Shown: positions 42,754 to 52,266 of the stretch, piece by piece | How positions within the stretch are numbered: position 1 is the first letter of the stretch | Layout: every line of letters begins with the position of its first letter | Assembly (NCBI GenBank): GCA_029637525.1 | Contig: CP072660.1 | Span: forward strand, 1 to 64,000 | Length of the DNA stretch: 64,000 bases | Origin: Desulfurococcaceae archaeon MEX13E-LK6-19 | GTDB lineage: Archaea; Thermoproteota; Thermoprotei_A; Sulfolobales; Desulfurococcaceae | Direction: 5' to 3' | The notes under the pieces: model-generated | Databases searched by the model: none | Seen by the model: the letters and a program-made list of their open reading frames with translations, nothing else | What the model was told of the DNA's origin: nothing | Made by a program: the position numbers and the translations under genes

Positions 42754-43482
42754 CTACTTCAGTTCACTAAAGACGTCCATGACGATCCTAGCTACTTTCT
42801 CGAATTTATCACGCAACTCCATAGTAGTCAAGAACACTTTCTTTTCTTCAACAAGGTTGTCACTTATTACAAGTACTGCAGCTGTAAAGAATCCTCTCAT
42901 CCACCCTAGAGCAAAGAGTGTAGCACACTCCATTTCAATTGCTTTGAATCCCACTGAACTTAGTTTCTCCGCGAGCTTAGGGTCTTCGGCATAGAATGAG
43001 TCACTACTAAATACTGGTGCCACATGGTATTCTATGTTATTAGCCTTCATCTTCTCTATGATCTTAGCTGTCAACACTGGATCAGGCGCTGTTGCTAGGC
43101 AGTGATTTAGAGAATAAAGGCCAAGAGCTGCTCCATTACATAAATAGCCGGCTCCAGAAGCAACAACAATAGATCCTACACCCAGCTCTTTGACAAGTCC
43201 TCCTGCTGTGCCCAGTCTAACAATTCTTTTTGCACCAAGCATTCTAAGTTCTTCAAATACTATCGCAGAAGAAGCCCCTCCAATACCGTGTGTAGCCAAC
43301 GTTACTCTAGAATCCTTGTAATACCCTGTTACTACAAGAAATCCTCTATGCTTATTCACAACACGAGAATCCTCAAGAAGACCTGATAATAGTTCTACTC
43401 TACCAGGATCACCAACAGCAATCACGTTGTCAGCAATATCCTCGGGTTTAGCGTCCCTTAAATGAATAGGGGTTACAGTCAT
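42754..43482 (-). CDS. Purine/uridine nucleoside phosphorylase (PNP/UDP family)
   Basis: A 242-residue trimeric/hexameric phosphorylase that splits nucleosides with phosphate. Motifs: VIAVGDPGRVE (phosphate-binding), RLGTAGGL, the substrate-binding AIEMECATLFALG with Glu-Met-Glu-type residues, and VISDNL with the Asp catalytic acid. It may act on inosine, guanosine, uridine or methylthioadenosine, which the sequence alone does not settle. ATG 43482 follows GGGTGTTG. Confidence 0.9.
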   Translation of the reverse strand: MTVTPIHLRDAKPEDIADNVIAVGDPGRVELLSGLLEDSRVVNKHRGFLVVTGYYKDSRVTLATHGIGGASSAIVFEELRMLGAKRIVRLGTAGGLVKELGVGSIVVASGAGYLCNGAALGLYSLNHCLATAPDPVLTAKIIEKMKANNIEYHVAPVFSSDSFYAEDPKLAEKLSSVGFKAIEMECATLFALGWMRGFFTAAVLVISDNLVEEKKVFLTTMELRDKFEKVARIVMDVFSELK

Positions 43483-43635
43483 GTACAACACCCTTTCTCT
43501 AATTATACATAAACTCTAAGGTTAAATAAGGAAGAGATGAATTAAAGTGTTTTCCCGAGAATCTTTACCCAGCAAGAATGCAAAGCGAAATAGGATCTTA
43601 TTCATGCTTCTAATAGTAGTATAGTAATTTGTGAA

Positions 43636-44286
43636 CTACTTGCTTTTGCTTTTCTTCTTTCTCTTCTTTCGTTTTCTCTTGGTTGTTTTCTTTTTACTCT
43701 TCTTCTCAGCCTTTTTTGTTTTAGTTGATGTCTTTCTTTTCTTCTTTCTTTTTCTCTTTGCTTTCTTTTGTGTCTCTGTCGTTGTAGCTACTTTACTTAA
43801 TGAAGGTATTTTGAGTTCTTCTTTTAGGAGTAACCTTGTTCCATTGCTTGTATGTATTTCTATTAAGTCAAAATCAAGGTTATTCACAGTTATGTATCCA
43901 TCATAAATGTATTTGCCTCTCTCGATAACAATTTCTTTAACTGGAACAACTTTGTCGCCATTGGATTTATAAAACACTATCTTGTGGGCTTGAACTGGTT
44001 TTGGATAAAATATTGTCTCTGCCTTACTGTAATCGCCTTCTCCTTCAATAACTTCTATACCAGGGATCTCCATCCATATGAAAGAATATCCTTCATCAAC
44101 CTTGTTTTGATAAGCCATGGTGCTTGCTTCAATAATCATCTTGTCTATGAGTTTGTCTCTATCAGTCTCATTGATCTCTATTTCACGCCACGAAATCTCC
44201 TCGCCATCATATACGGTAAGTTCTACACCATTGCTTTTATACACCATAGGTTTGAATACTATTGTTCTGGCAAATACTTTAGGCAT
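43636..44286 (-). CDS. Unknown protein with a long Lys/Arg-rich C-terminal tail
   Basis: The first 170 residues form a beta-rich domain (repeated strands such as KIVFYKSNGDKVVPVKEI and VIERGKYIYDGYITVNN) of unknown family. The last 43 or so residues, from about 174, are almost entirely Lys and Arg with a few Ser/Thr, like histone H1 or ribosomal-protein tails. The tail likely binds nucleic acid or membrane-surface polyanions. The G-poor, A-rich coding of the tail makes replication slippage possible, so its length may vary between strains. ATG 44286 follows GGTG by nine bases. Confidence 0.55.
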   Translation of the reverse strand: MPKVFARTIVFKPMVYKSNGVELTVYDGEEISWREIEINETDRDKLIDKMIIEASTMAYQNKVDEGYSFIWMEIPGIEVIEGEGDYSKAETIFYPKPVQAHKIVFYKSNGDKVVPVKEIVIERGKYIYDGYITVNNLDFDLIEIHTSNGTRLLLKEELKIPSLSKVATTTETQKKAKRKRKKKRKTSTKTKKAEKKSKKKTTKRKRKKRKKKSKSK

Positions 44287-44370
44287 AGTAGTTTACACCA
44301 TACTGTACTGTTTTTCCTCCAGCGCCACTTCTTTGCCCGAGAGATAGAATAAGATAGGAATCTAATTAAT

Positions 44371-44715
44371 CTAGTCTTTAAGAGAATAATTAAGCCATTT
44401 TGTATTGCCAGTATACCATGGAGAACCGAATACTAGTGATTCTGCTATAACTGCTGCTCTATGTCCTAGACCATAGTAATGCTCTATAATCTCATGTATA
44501 GTAGACCTATTGATCTCTTCAATAATTTCATCTAGATCCGGAGGGTGATTGGTAAGCCATCTGGCGTTAATGATTATTTTGTTACCGTCAACCCAAGCAA
44601 GTCCGTCATCTTCTTTTATAACAATATCGAGGTCTATACTCCCTTTCTCTACATTGTATTCGACAACATTACTTCTACCCTTTTTGCCGACGAGTACCAT
44701 GCGTTGCTTCAACAA
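44371..44715 (-). CDS. Small protein with HExxEH...GLGH motif
   Basis: The 114 residues begin at TTG, behind GGAGGGATAG. The centre contains NARWLTNHPPDLDEIIEE and then HEIIEHYYGLGHRAAV, a His-Glu-rich helix followed by GLGH. It is reminiscent of zinc-metalloprotease or hydrolase motifs (HExxH...GxxH), with one residue more between the first two His. No known family was recognised and no membrane helix is present. It may be a metal-dependent enzyme or a metal-binding protein. Confidence 0.5.
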   Translation of the reverse strand: MLKQRMVLVGKKGRSNVVEYNVEKGSIDLDIVIKEDDGLAWVDGNKIIINARWLTNHPPDLDEIIEEINRSTIHEIIEHYYGLGHRAAVIAESLVFGSPWYTGNTKWLNYSLKD

Positions 44716-44878
44716 CTATCCCTCCACAGCGATCATACCGGTCTGGGAGAGAACTAGCCTCTACTAGTGTTAACAGAGTTTATAAACTGTTTAGAAGTAT
44801 GGACACTGTTTAGAGTTCTAAAAACTTTTTAGATTATTGATCACTGTATAATCGTAATAGTCAAAAAGAAGGATCAGG

Positions 44879-45370
44879 CTATTTCTTGTAACCTATCTTT
44901 CTCAAGAACTCATATCTCTTCTTCTTGTCTTCATCACCCTCAACGCCAACAGGAGTATACCCGTCGACTACTCCAATGATAGCTCTTCCCTGATTTGTTT
45001 CAGCTACAATTACCTGAACAGGGTTAGCTGTGGCTACATACAATTCTACTACTTCTTGTACATGCTTTAATGTGTTTAGTATATTTATTGGCCATGCATT
45101 CCTAATGTATAGGACAAATATATGTCCTGCACCAATATTCTTCGCAACTTCAATAGCCGTTTTGACAAGCTCTTCATCATTACCATCCCATCTAACCAAT
45201 CTATCGCCACTAGCCTCATTGAATGCAAACCCGAACTTTATTCCTGGAACACTTGTAACAAGTGCCTCGTAGAGATCCTCCACTGTTTTTATGAAATGGC
45301 TTCTACCTATGATCACGTTACTCTTCTCAGGTATAGGGACATCAATAACATAGAATTTTATCTGAGACAT
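44879..45370 (-). CDS. Adenosine-specific kinase family protein (PF04008)
   Basis: A 163-residue protein matching the family whose Pyrobaculum member was called adenosine-specific kinase: [59 protein letters not shown], and [18 protein letters not shown]. It probably binds adenosine or a nucleotide; kinase activity in the family is only weakly documented. ATG 45370 follows GGTGG by five bases; GTG-type alternatives upstream are weaker. It lies 67 bases downstream of the HD phosphohydrolase gene and may share a transcript with it. Confidence 0.87.
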   Translation of the reverse strand: MSQIKFYVIDVPIPEKSNVIIGRSHFIKTVEDLYEALVTSVPGIKFGFAFNEASGDRLVRWDGNDEELVKTAIEVAKNIGAGHIFVLYIRNAWPINILNTLKHVQEVVELYVATANPVQVIVAETNQGRAIIGVVDGYTPVGVEGDEDKKKRYEFLRKIGYKK

Positions 45371-45437
45371 CCAATCCACCCAACCAACACCTTTTCTAAA
45401 AATATTACTCCAGAGAGAGTTGAAGAATATTTTCCAC

Positions 45438-46853
45438 TTACATAGTTATGCCCGTGAAAAGCCCTGTTGGCGTTATAAACTCCATTAAAGTCTCTTTAGC
45501 TATTTTCTCTGCTGTTTTCAGTTTCTCTTCCTCTTTTACAATGGTTCTTGGTGCATAGACTCTTATTATAAGCCTAAGCTTTATTCCCTCACGATCAAGG
45601 AACTCAGGTATACTCATTTTTACAGTATTTACTACCTTACCATCTGTTACACGGCACAACTGTATAGTACCGCCGGGTACAGGTGGTATCGGCTTGAGAG
45701 TATTTATTGAGACCCAGAAGTTGCTTGCATCACTTGAAAGAATTGAGTCAAGCAATCTGTCGTGAAGATTCTTGCTAAGCTCTTTTAGTATCTCTTTGCT
45801 CTTCTTCAGAATAAGTGAACCTGTCAGTCCAGCTAGTTCACGTGGTTCAACAAGTATTTTCTGTTCATACAAGAGCTTCCATAATAGCTTTCTAGAGAAC
45901 GCGCTTTCAGCAAGTATCCGTAGTTCTTCATCTTTATGTTCTTCAGCAGTCATTTTAGCGTGTACAAGAGCTTGGTAATCAGTTAGCTCAAGATATGGTT
46001 TTATCTCTCCTTCGCTGAGCTTCTCTATTGCTTCACTGTAATAGTTAGTTAGCTCATCGTCCCTGCGCATCATAAGGACAACCGTATGGCTGAATATCGA
46101 GGAAACTGGGTGTATGTACACGTTTTCGAACATAGAAATTCTGTTACGCAGATACCCCGCTAATGCACCTAGAGCTTTTTCTTCTAGAGAAATACTTGAT
46201 GGATCCTCGGGATTTACATGACTGAGTTTTATCAGTCTAGCGTAATCAACTATACCGTACTCCCTAGTACCAGCGTAATAGCTATCTCTCAGCAAGAAAT
46301 CCATTATATCGGCTGGGTAAACCCACTCCTTAACAGTATTTCTTATCAATGACAAGACGCGTGAACCAGGTTTCTTACTTGATAGGATCTCGAGTACAGG
46401 ATCAAGAATACCATATTCCTCAAGTACTTTAGCTATTTCACTATACTTCACAATGTATATTCCAGCTTCCTCGTGATTTGGTATTGGCAGTTTCTTACTC
46501 CAATAAATAGCTTCTTCAAAAGCATGACTGAAAGGACCATGGCCTACATCATGGAGCAATCCCGTGATTCTAGCTATTTCAACAAGTGCGTCAATACTAT
46601 AACCTTCAAGATCCCCAACTAACTCCTTGTATTCTCTTGCAAGTTTTTCAGCAAATAAGCCAGCTAGATGCATTACTCCTACACTATGCTGGAACCTTGT
46701 ATGATCAGCACCAGGGTAAACCATGTTAGCCAATTGTAGTTGTCGAAGCCAACGGAGTCTCTGAACAGGAGTAGAGTCAATTATTGGTTTCTCTATATCT
46801 TTATTAAAATCTATGTAATTATAAATCGGATCTCTTATGAGGCTCCAGGACAT
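45438..46853 (-). CDS. HD-superfamily phosphohydrolase (SAMHD1/COG1078-like)
   Basis: The 471 residues start [15 protein letters not shown] and carry the N-terminal [29 protein letters not shown]-type region (His of H...HD), then [17 protein letters not shown] (HD motif). This is the SAMHD1-like dNTP triphosphohydrolase family, which removes triphosphate from nucleotides to control pools. Allosteric and substrate specificity cannot be read from sequence. I use ATG 46853 because homologs begin near MS..IRDPI; TTG 46877 is also possible, and neither has a clear ribosome site. Confidence 0.85.
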   Translation of the reverse strand: MSWSLIRDPIYNYIDFNKDIEKPIIDSTPVQRLRWLRQLQLANMVYPGADHTRFQHSVGVMHLAGLFAEKLAREYKELVGDLEGYSIDALVEIARITGLLHDVGHGPFSHAFEEAIYWSKKLPIPNHEEAGIYIVKYSEIAKVLEEYGILDPVLEILSSKKPGSRVLSLIRNTVKEWVYPADIMDFLLRDSYYAGTREYGIVDYARLIKLSHVNPEDPSSISLEEKALGALAGYLRNRISMFENVYIHPVSSIFSHTVVLMMRRDDELTNYYSEAIEKLSEGEIKPYLELTDYQALVHAKMTAEEHKDEELRILAESAFSRKLLWKLLYEQKILVEPRELAGLTGSLILKKSKEILKELSKNLHDRLLDSILSSDASNFWVSINTLKPIPPVPGGTIQLCRVTDGKVVNTVKMSIPEFLDREGIKLRLIIRVYAPRTIVKEEEKLKTAEKIAKETLMEFITPTGLFTGITM

Positions 46854-46959
46854 TTTGGAAAATACTATTTCCTTCAAGAGAAATCGCCTGCTAAGTAGTT
46901 ATTAGTAATGATTACTTACTTGATAGAAACTAGGTGTCTTAGAGAAAATAAAACTTGCT

Positions 46960-48633
46960 TCAAGAACTCTTTTTCTTAACCATGGGGAATGGTATGACCT
47001 CTTTTATGCTTGTAGCGCCTGTAAACAACATCACCAGCCTATCGATCCCTATACCTATACCTCCTGCCGGAGGCATACCAACACATAAGGCCTCAACGAA
47101 ATCATAGTCTGGCTCATGTGCTTCTTCGTCTCCAAGTTTTCTCCTAAGTTCCTGTTCTTTGAATGCTAGATATTGTTCAAGAGCGTTGTTCTGCTCAGTA
47201 TACCCATTAGCAACTTCTAGCCCTGCTATAAAGAGCTCAAATCTCTCGACAAGTCTTGGGTCTTTCCTATGCGGCTTAGCTAATGGGCTAGAACCCTTTG
47301 GGTAATCGATTACAAATGTTGGTTGAACAAGTTTCTTCTCAACATAGTGCTCGAATAGCTTTACTAATGCTATGTCTCTGTTATAGCCTCCCTTTATAAT
47401 GATCTTTTTCTCTTCAAGAAGTTTCTTTATTTCTTCATCAGAGATCGTGTCAGGGTCTATACCCACATGTTCTCTCAATAGATCGAGCAGCTTGTATCTC
47501 GGGTAAGGGGGTTTCAAGTTTATTTCAAGCATGAGTCTTGGTTCACCTATTTTCTTTACAAGATACTTCACAGGATCTTTCTTAAACTCTTTTAGCGCTG
47601 TTTTGCTTATTGTTACTTGTCTCTTTCCTTTAGTATAAGTATGTATAGTGTATTCAAGCGCTTCTTTCAATACATCATCATCAAGCTGGCTAATATACCA
47701 TGTGCCAACACGCTCTATATCAACTGGATATCTTATGGTGTATCCTCCAGTCATTTTTACAACTAAATCGCCCAGTAGTTTTTCGGCAAGCTCCATCATA
47801 TCATTGTAGTCAGCATACGCTATGTAAGCTTCCATCATAGTAAATTCCGGGTGATGAGTTACATCAATGTCTTCGTTTCTAAATACCTTAGCGATCTCGA
47901 ATACCTTATTGTATCCTCCTACAAGAAGTCTCTTGAGGTACAATTCTGGAGCTATTCTTAGGAACCATTCCTCATCAAGCGCGTTAACATACGTTTTGAA
48001 GGGTTTAGCTGCCGCACCACCATATACTGGTTGAAGAATCGGTGTATCAGCTTCATAGAATCCCTTTTCATACATCCATAGTCTTATCTCCTTTATCAAG
48101 TTAAAACGCGCTTTTATCCTCTCGTAACTTTCTTTATTCAAGACAAAATCTAAGTAGCGTTTTCTATAACGGAGCTCGGGGTCCTCTATACCTATCCATG
48201 TATGTTGTAGCGGAACCATACACTTGACAAGCATCCTGTAATCACTAACTTTGATTGACAATTCACCGCGCTTGGTCTTTATAAGAACTCCTTTAACCCA
48301 TAGTATATCGCCACGTCTCACATTTTCTGTAAACCATGCATATTTTTCTTCACCAACAATGTTCTTGGCAACATACAACTGGATCCTATAGCCCTCGTCG
48401 TAAAGATCCGCGAATGAGAGCCCGCCATGAATTCTAACAGCCATGATTCTTCCAGCTACACGGACTTCTCTATCCCATTTTATTTCCGGCGTATTCTCCT
48501 TGATTATATCAGCAACTCTGTCTAGGTTCACATACTTCATTTCATTAGATTCTAGATATGGGTAGGGAATCTCTACTTTCTTTGAATATTCTTCAACTCT
48601 CTTAATACACTCTCCAACTTCTTTGTCAACCAA
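46960..48633 (-). CDS. lysS: Lysyl-tRNA synthetase, class II
   Basis: A 557-residue class II enzyme: N-terminal OB-fold anticodon domain (REVRVAGRIMAVRIHGG), motif 2 (VFEIAKVFRNEDIDVTHHPEF) and motif 3 (GIGIGIDRLVML) around the active site. Many archaea use class I LysRS instead; class II in Crenarchaea is known but not universal. TTG 48633 follows GGTGA by six bases. A lysine-specific riboswitch or similar element is not seen upstream. Confidence 0.95.
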   Translation of the reverse strand: MVDKEVGECIKRVEEYSKKVEIPYPYLESNEMKYVNLDRVADIIKENTPEIKWDREVRVAGRIMAVRIHGGLSFADLYDEGYRIQLYVAKNIVGEEKYAWFTENVRRGDILWVKGVLIKTKRGELSIKVSDYRMLVKCMVPLQHTWIGIEDPELRYRKRYLDFVLNKESYERIKARFNLIKEIRLWMYEKGFYEADTPILQPVYGGAAAKPFKTYVNALDEEWFLRIAPELYLKRLLVGGYNKVFEIAKVFRNEDIDVTHHPEFTMMEAYIAYADYNDMMELAEKLLGDLVVKMTGGYTIRYPVDIERVGTWYISQLDDDVLKEALEYTIHTYTKGKRQVTISKTALKEFKKDPVKYLVKKIGEPRLMLEINLKPPYPRYKLLDLLREHVGIDPDTISDEEIKKLLEEKKIIIKGGYNRDIALVKLFEHYVEKKLVQPTFVIDYPKGSSPLAKPHRKDPRLVERFELFIAGLEVANGYTEQNNALEQYLAFKEQELRRKLGDEEAHEPDYDFVEALCVGMPPAGGIGIGIDRLVMLFTGATSIKEVIPFPMVKKKSS

Positions 48634-48807
48634 GAATCTTCACCAAATACTGCTAGATGACTTTATGAGTTCTCTATGGAGAAACACCTATTTCTTATAC
48701 AAAAATGTTTCCTTCTACTCACCAAAAATAAAAAGCCCCGTCATCGACTATTGTAGGAGAAAAATAAATTATTTAGTGGATAGTAGCATCCGTTACCCAT
48801 AACATAA

Positions 48808-49164
48808 CTAGGTGCTGGCACTGTATTCCTTTAGTAAAGCTTTTAGGTAGCTTACCTCCCTATCAATATCATTAATGTTCTTTATTCTAAGGAAACCGTG
48901 TGTAGGTGATGAAAAGTAAGATAACACTATGTCTTTGTATAACAGCACTACTGCATATGCGGGCTCGGTGTTGAAACCGCCTTCTTCATCTTCATATATT
49001 ATCGTTGTTTCTGGCTGTTTTCTAATTATGTCAATTATTCTTACCGCTTGCATGCTATCGTTGATAGTTTTTTCATCTAAGAGTTTCTTCAATACACTAT
49101 TACTTACACCGCTTCGACGAAGAAGTCTTATCATCTGCGCTAGATTGCTAGTTTCAACAGACAA
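48808..49164 (-). CDS. Small protein of unknown function
   Basis: A 118-residue product starting at TTG behind AGGGT. The N-terminal half is helical (NLAQMIRLLRRSGVSNSVLKKLLDEK), the C-terminal half beta plus helix (AYAVVLLYKDIVLSYF, then DREVSYLKALLKEY). The size and helix spacing fit a small dimeric domain. No family recognised. Downstream of the TRAM gene on the same strand with 44 bases between. Confidence 0.45.
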   Translation of the reverse strand: MSVETSNLAQMIRLLRRSGVSNSVLKKLLDEKTINDSMQAVRIIDIIRKQPETTIIYEDEEGGFNTEPAYAVVLLYKDIVLSYFSSPTHGFLRIKNINDIDREVSYLKALLKEYSAST

Positions 49165-49208
49165 TATGTATACCCTGGCACAATTTATTGAACCTTGTGT
49201 TTCTAATG

Positions 49209-49556
49209 CTAATATTCAACACTGCTCTCACTTATTGTGCTAATCACTTCTGCATAGATGGAATCGCCTGCTATCTTTGTTATTCTAGCTTTTACCTTTG
49301 ATCCTACTCCAGCATTGTACACTATTATTTTGTATCCTCTATAGCTAGCAATACCTCGTCCTTTACTATCCATGTCGGATACTATGACCTCAACTATATC
49401 GCCGACTTTTGGTTTATCATCGTCTCTAGGCGCTTGTATTCTTGGATAAATACTTAGTCTCTGGATTTCACTAGTATAAGGGTTCCAAGAATGTTTTCTT
49501 TTCCTATGCCTCGCCACAACTACATCCCGTTCCGAATAATACGTTCTTCTGAACAA
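49209..49556 (-). CDS. TRAM-domain RNA-binding protein
   Basis: The 115 residues have a basic N-terminal tail (RHRKRKHSWNPYTSEI) followed by a five-strand beta barrel of the TRAM type: KPKVGDIVEVIVSDMDSKGRGIA, KIIVYNAGVGSKVKARI and SIYAEVI. Archaeal stand-alone TRAM proteins bind RNA and act as cold-shock-like or translation factors. It starts at TTG 49556; the ribosome site is not clear. Confidence 0.85.
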   Translation of the reverse strand: MFRRTYYSERDVVVARHRKRKHSWNPYTSEIQRLSIYPRIQAPRDDDKPKVGDIVEVIVSDMDSKGRGIASYRGYKIIVYNAGVGSKVKARITKIAGDSIYAEVISTISESSVEY

Positions 49557-49648
49557 GATAGGTTATTGTATAGAGAGGTTATTAAGTATCTTGGTTTATT
49601 TTGTTCTCTAGATTAACGTGACGCGTAGGTTAATTCGAGAGTGGTATC

Positions 49649-50239
49649 ATGACCGTGATTGAGAGACCAGATTTCCTGAGACACATCGTTAACCCATTGC
49701 TGGCAAGATATAGTAGAGAGCGAAAAGCATTAGTGACTATTGTCGATGAAGTAAGGAAACTTATAGCATTAGCGGAAGATAAGTATGGATTCAGCTCATT
49801 TGGAGGAAACCCTGGTAATCTAGCGAAGTATCTCAGAAGCAGGGATTTTGATTTGGTTATTAGCGCTCTAAAATCAGCCAATGCGTCTGATCTAGTACTA
49901 GAGATACTGAACACTATTATAGAAAAATACAGAGATTTACCTGATGTTGTTGCTGCTGCCCAGGAAAGAATACAATCATTAGAGAAGGGCGTCGTGAGGA
50001 AACCTGAAGAAGACACATTACTTCAAGAAATAGCCCGGATGCTCGTTGGAGCTAAGATCAATGAGACAGACAAGGGCATTATTATTGAGTATAAGAATGT
50101 GAGAGCTTTGCTTACAAAGACCCCTCATAACTATAACATCGAGATCACTACCATTCTTAAGATCCCACTTGACAAAAAAGATACAATATTCGAGATTATA
50201 CGCAAAATAGCTAGTATTATTGAAGGGAAAGAAAAGTAA
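49649..50239 (+). CDS. Helical protein of unknown function
   Basis: The 196 residues are mostly helical (residues 1-115), followed by an alpha/beta C-terminus (KGIIIEYKNVRALL, ITTILKIPLDKKD). The middle includes GFSSFGGNPGNLAKYLRS and long charged helices (VLEILNTIIEKYRDLPDVV). No catalytic motif or family was recognised. ATG 49649 follows GTGGTATC. It lies 21 bases upstream of the HAD phosphatase and likely shares its transcript. Confidence 0.5.
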   Translation: MTVIERPDFLRHIVNPLLARYSRERKALVTIVDEVRKLIALAEDKYGFSSFGGNPGNLAKYLRSRDFDLVISALKSANASDLVLEILNTIIEKYRDLPDVVAAAQERIQSLEKGVVRKPEEDTLLQEIARMLVGAKINETDKGIIIEYKNVRALLTKTPHNYNIEITTILKIPLDKKDTIFEIIRKIASIIEGKEK

Positions 50240-50260
50240 AAGTAGAACGAGGGGTTCCAT

Positions 50261-50905
50261 GTGTTTACAGCCAAGAAGATAGTGTTCTTTGATTGTGATG
50301 GAGTTTTGACTATTGATAATAGTAGTTGGCTTATTCTCCACGAATACTTTAAGAGTTTTGATAATAGTTATTTTGCTAAACTATACGCCGAAGACAAGAT
50401 AAGCTATCTTGATTGGATGAAGATAGATATCGCGTTAATGATTAATTCATGGAAAGCTCCTATACATAGAAAGGACATAGAGAAAGCATTAGATACAATA
50501 AAGCTTCGCGACGAAGTATTCTTCATCGGCAAGTTACTAAAACAACGTGGATACCTCCTAGCTGTTGTTAGTAGTGGTGTTGATTATGTTGTAAAGAAGG
50601 TTTGCAGTGTTCTTGGAGCAGATATATGCCTATATAATGAGCTTGTCTACGATGAAAATGGGTATGTTATACCTGGCGGAAAAGCATGGGTTCCCCTGAA
50701 GGAAAAACCTTTCCTGATCGAAAAAATAGTTCGAGGACTCGGTTTAGATATGAAGGACGTGGTATATGTCGGTGATAGTAAATGGGATATACCAGTGTTT
50801 AAAAAAGTCGGTTTATCTATTGCTGTAAAACCTTGCGATGAGGCTTGTGATTACGCTGACTATGTTATTGAGAACCTTGTTGAGATTCTTGATTTATTAA
50901 AGTAG
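50261..50905 (+). CDS. HAD-IB phosphatase, phosphoserine-phosphatase-like
   Basis: The 214 residues have motif I FFDCDGVLTID (Asp nucleophile), motif II VVSSGVDYV, motif III Lys in WVPLKEKPFLIEK and motif IV VGDSKWDIPVF. The layout is the SerB/HAD-IB subfamily, whose members act on phosphoserine or similar small phosphoesters. The usual cap is short. GTG 50261 follows GAGGGGTT. Confidence 0.87.
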   Translation: MFTAKKIVFFDCDGVLTIDNSSWLILHEYFKSFDNSYFAKLYAEDKISYLDWMKIDIALMINSWKAPIHRKDIEKALDTIKLRDEVFFIGKLLKQRGYLLAVVSSGVDYVVKKVCSVLGADICLYNELVYDENGYVIPGGKAWVPLKEKPFLIEKIVRGLGLDMKDVVYVGDSKWDIPVFKKVGLSIAVKPCDEACDYADYVIENLVEILDLLK

Positions 50906-50907
50906 CT

Positions 50908-52047
50908 TTATATTGTTTTTATATTGAATACGTATCCTTGTTTCTTTAATTCACTTAATGCTTTCTCGACGAGTTCATAGGATGCTGCTTCAAATATTAG
51001 TGTCAATGATGCTTTAGTCGGCAACAACATAGGTGAGGCTCTGTCATGTATTACATCAACTATATTGAGTTTGTATTTAGCTAGCACACCAATAATGTCT
51101 CTTAAGACCCCGGGTTTATCGTCTACGACACCTTTTATCGTGACTAATCGCTTATCTCTAGCAAGTTCATGAACTATTATTCTCGATAATAATGTTGGGT
51201 CAATATTTCCTCCACTAATAACACATGCAACGGGTTCACCACGTGGAACATACTTCTTTGAGAGAAGAGCTGCTACGGGTAATGCACCAGCCCCTTCTGC
51301 TATTATTTTACCTCGTTCCAAGAGGAAGAATACTGCACGCGATATATCTTCTTCATCGACAAGAATTATCTCGTCGACGAGTTCCTTAACTATTTTGCTT
51401 GTATAATTACCTGGCTTCTTCACCACTACTGCATCGGCGATACTCATTTGTGGCTTGTATTCACTGATGCGTCCCTCAATGTAGTACTTCATGGCAGCAG
51501 CATTCACTGGCTCCACACCAATAATTCTTACATCGGGTCTGCGTTTCTTGATCGCTATGGCTATCCCCGATATAAGTCCTCCACCGCCAATTGGCACAAG
51601 TACTTCTTTGACGTCAGGTATTTGCTCTAGAATCTCAATACCTATTGTTCCTTGACCAGCTATTATCACGGGGTCGTCGAATGGATGGATAAACTCATAA
51701 CCTCTTTTCTCAGCAATTTCAAGTGCCTTCAAGTAAGCATCATCGTATATCGTACCATACAATACTACTTCTGCACCATAGCTTTTCGTAGCCATCACTT
51801 TCGTTGGAGACGCTGTTTCAGGCATTACGATTACTGCTTTTATCTTGTTCACCATGGCTGCATAGGCTACACCTTGTGCATGATTACCTGAAGAAGCCGC
51901 TACAACACCTTCCACGGATTTTTCTTCAAGAAGCTTCATTACCTTGAACGTTGCACCTCTTGCTTTATAAGCTCCCGTCTTCTGGAAGTTCTCAAGCTTC
52001 AAATAAACAGTTTTTCCAACAATATCAGATAAACTAGCTATGGTCAC
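50908..52047 (-). CDS. ilvA: Threonine deaminase (ammonia-lyase) with ACT domain; N-terminus lacks a normal start
   Basis: A PLP enzyme converting threonine to 2-oxobutanoate and ammonia. Visible are the Schiff-base Lys in NFQKTGAYKARGA, VAASSGNHAQG, LVPIGGGGLISGIA and ISGGNIDP, with a C-terminal ACT domain (LVTIKGVVDDKPGVLRDI) for amino-acid feedback. The first canonical codon, GTG 52047, is too late. The same frame upstream to the TGA at 52155 encodes about 35 residues, including YIREYVHKTPVV, that fit homologs, but it has no ATG, GTG or TTG. ATG 52153 beside GGAGGTG is one base out of frame, after TTTTT. Confidence 0.85.
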   Translation of the reverse strand: MTIASLSDIVGKTVYLKLENFQKTGAYKARGATFKVMKLLEEKSVEGVVAASSGNHAQGVAYAAMVNKIKAVIVMPETASPTKVMATKSYGAEVVLYGTIYDDAYLKALEIAEKRGYEFIHPFDDPVIIAGQGTIGIEILEQIPDVKEVLVPIGGGGLISGIAIAIKKRRPDVRIIGVEPVNAAAMKYYIEGRISEYKPQMSIADAVVVKKPGNYTSKIVKELVDEIILVDEEDISRAVFFLLERGKIIAEGAGALPVAALLSKKYVPRGEPVACVISGGNIDPTLLSRIIVHELARDKRLVTIKGVVDDKPGVLRDIIGVLAKYKLNIVDVIHDRASPMLLPTKASLTLIFEAASYELVEKALSELKKQGYVFNIKTI

Positions 52048-52155
52048 AACAGGTGTTTTATGTACATATTCTCTAATGTAATCATAAGCTACTGGTATGA
52101 GCTTATCTATGTACTCTACAAGAGAGCGTGTATCCGTATATGTAAAAACCCATCA
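52048..52155 (-). other. 5' extension of ilvA coding sequence with no in-frame start (possible frameshift)
   Basis: Codons from 52152 down to 52048 read W-V-F-T-Y-T-D-T-R-S-L-V-E-Y-I-D and on to Y-V-H-K-T-P-V-V in the ilvA frame, and this continues into the conserved start of the enzyme. Skipping one T in the run at 52144-52148 would join ATG-GGT-TTT to ACA-TAT-ACG. Causes could be a sequencing error, a mutation, programmed frameshifting or a non-canonical start (ATA/ATT). Confidence 0.6.
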
Positions 52156-52266
52156 CCTCCATGTCTATAAAACATTACACGACTAGCTTCATAACTATAA
52201 GTTATAGGAAAGAAACTAAATCATTGCTGGTTTTGTTGAGTAGTTTTATTACCGTGGGAAAGAATC

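Noticed and set aside
44760-44860. Repeated ACTGTTTAGA segments and TTTATAAA in the gap at 44.8 kb
   Set aside because: Two short copies only; best explained as the TATA region of the gene at 44715 in AT-rich sequence.
48720-48760. AAAAAGCCCCGTCATCGAC as a possible terminator or sRNA
   Set aside because: No stem beyond three pairs and no C/D boxes in usable order.
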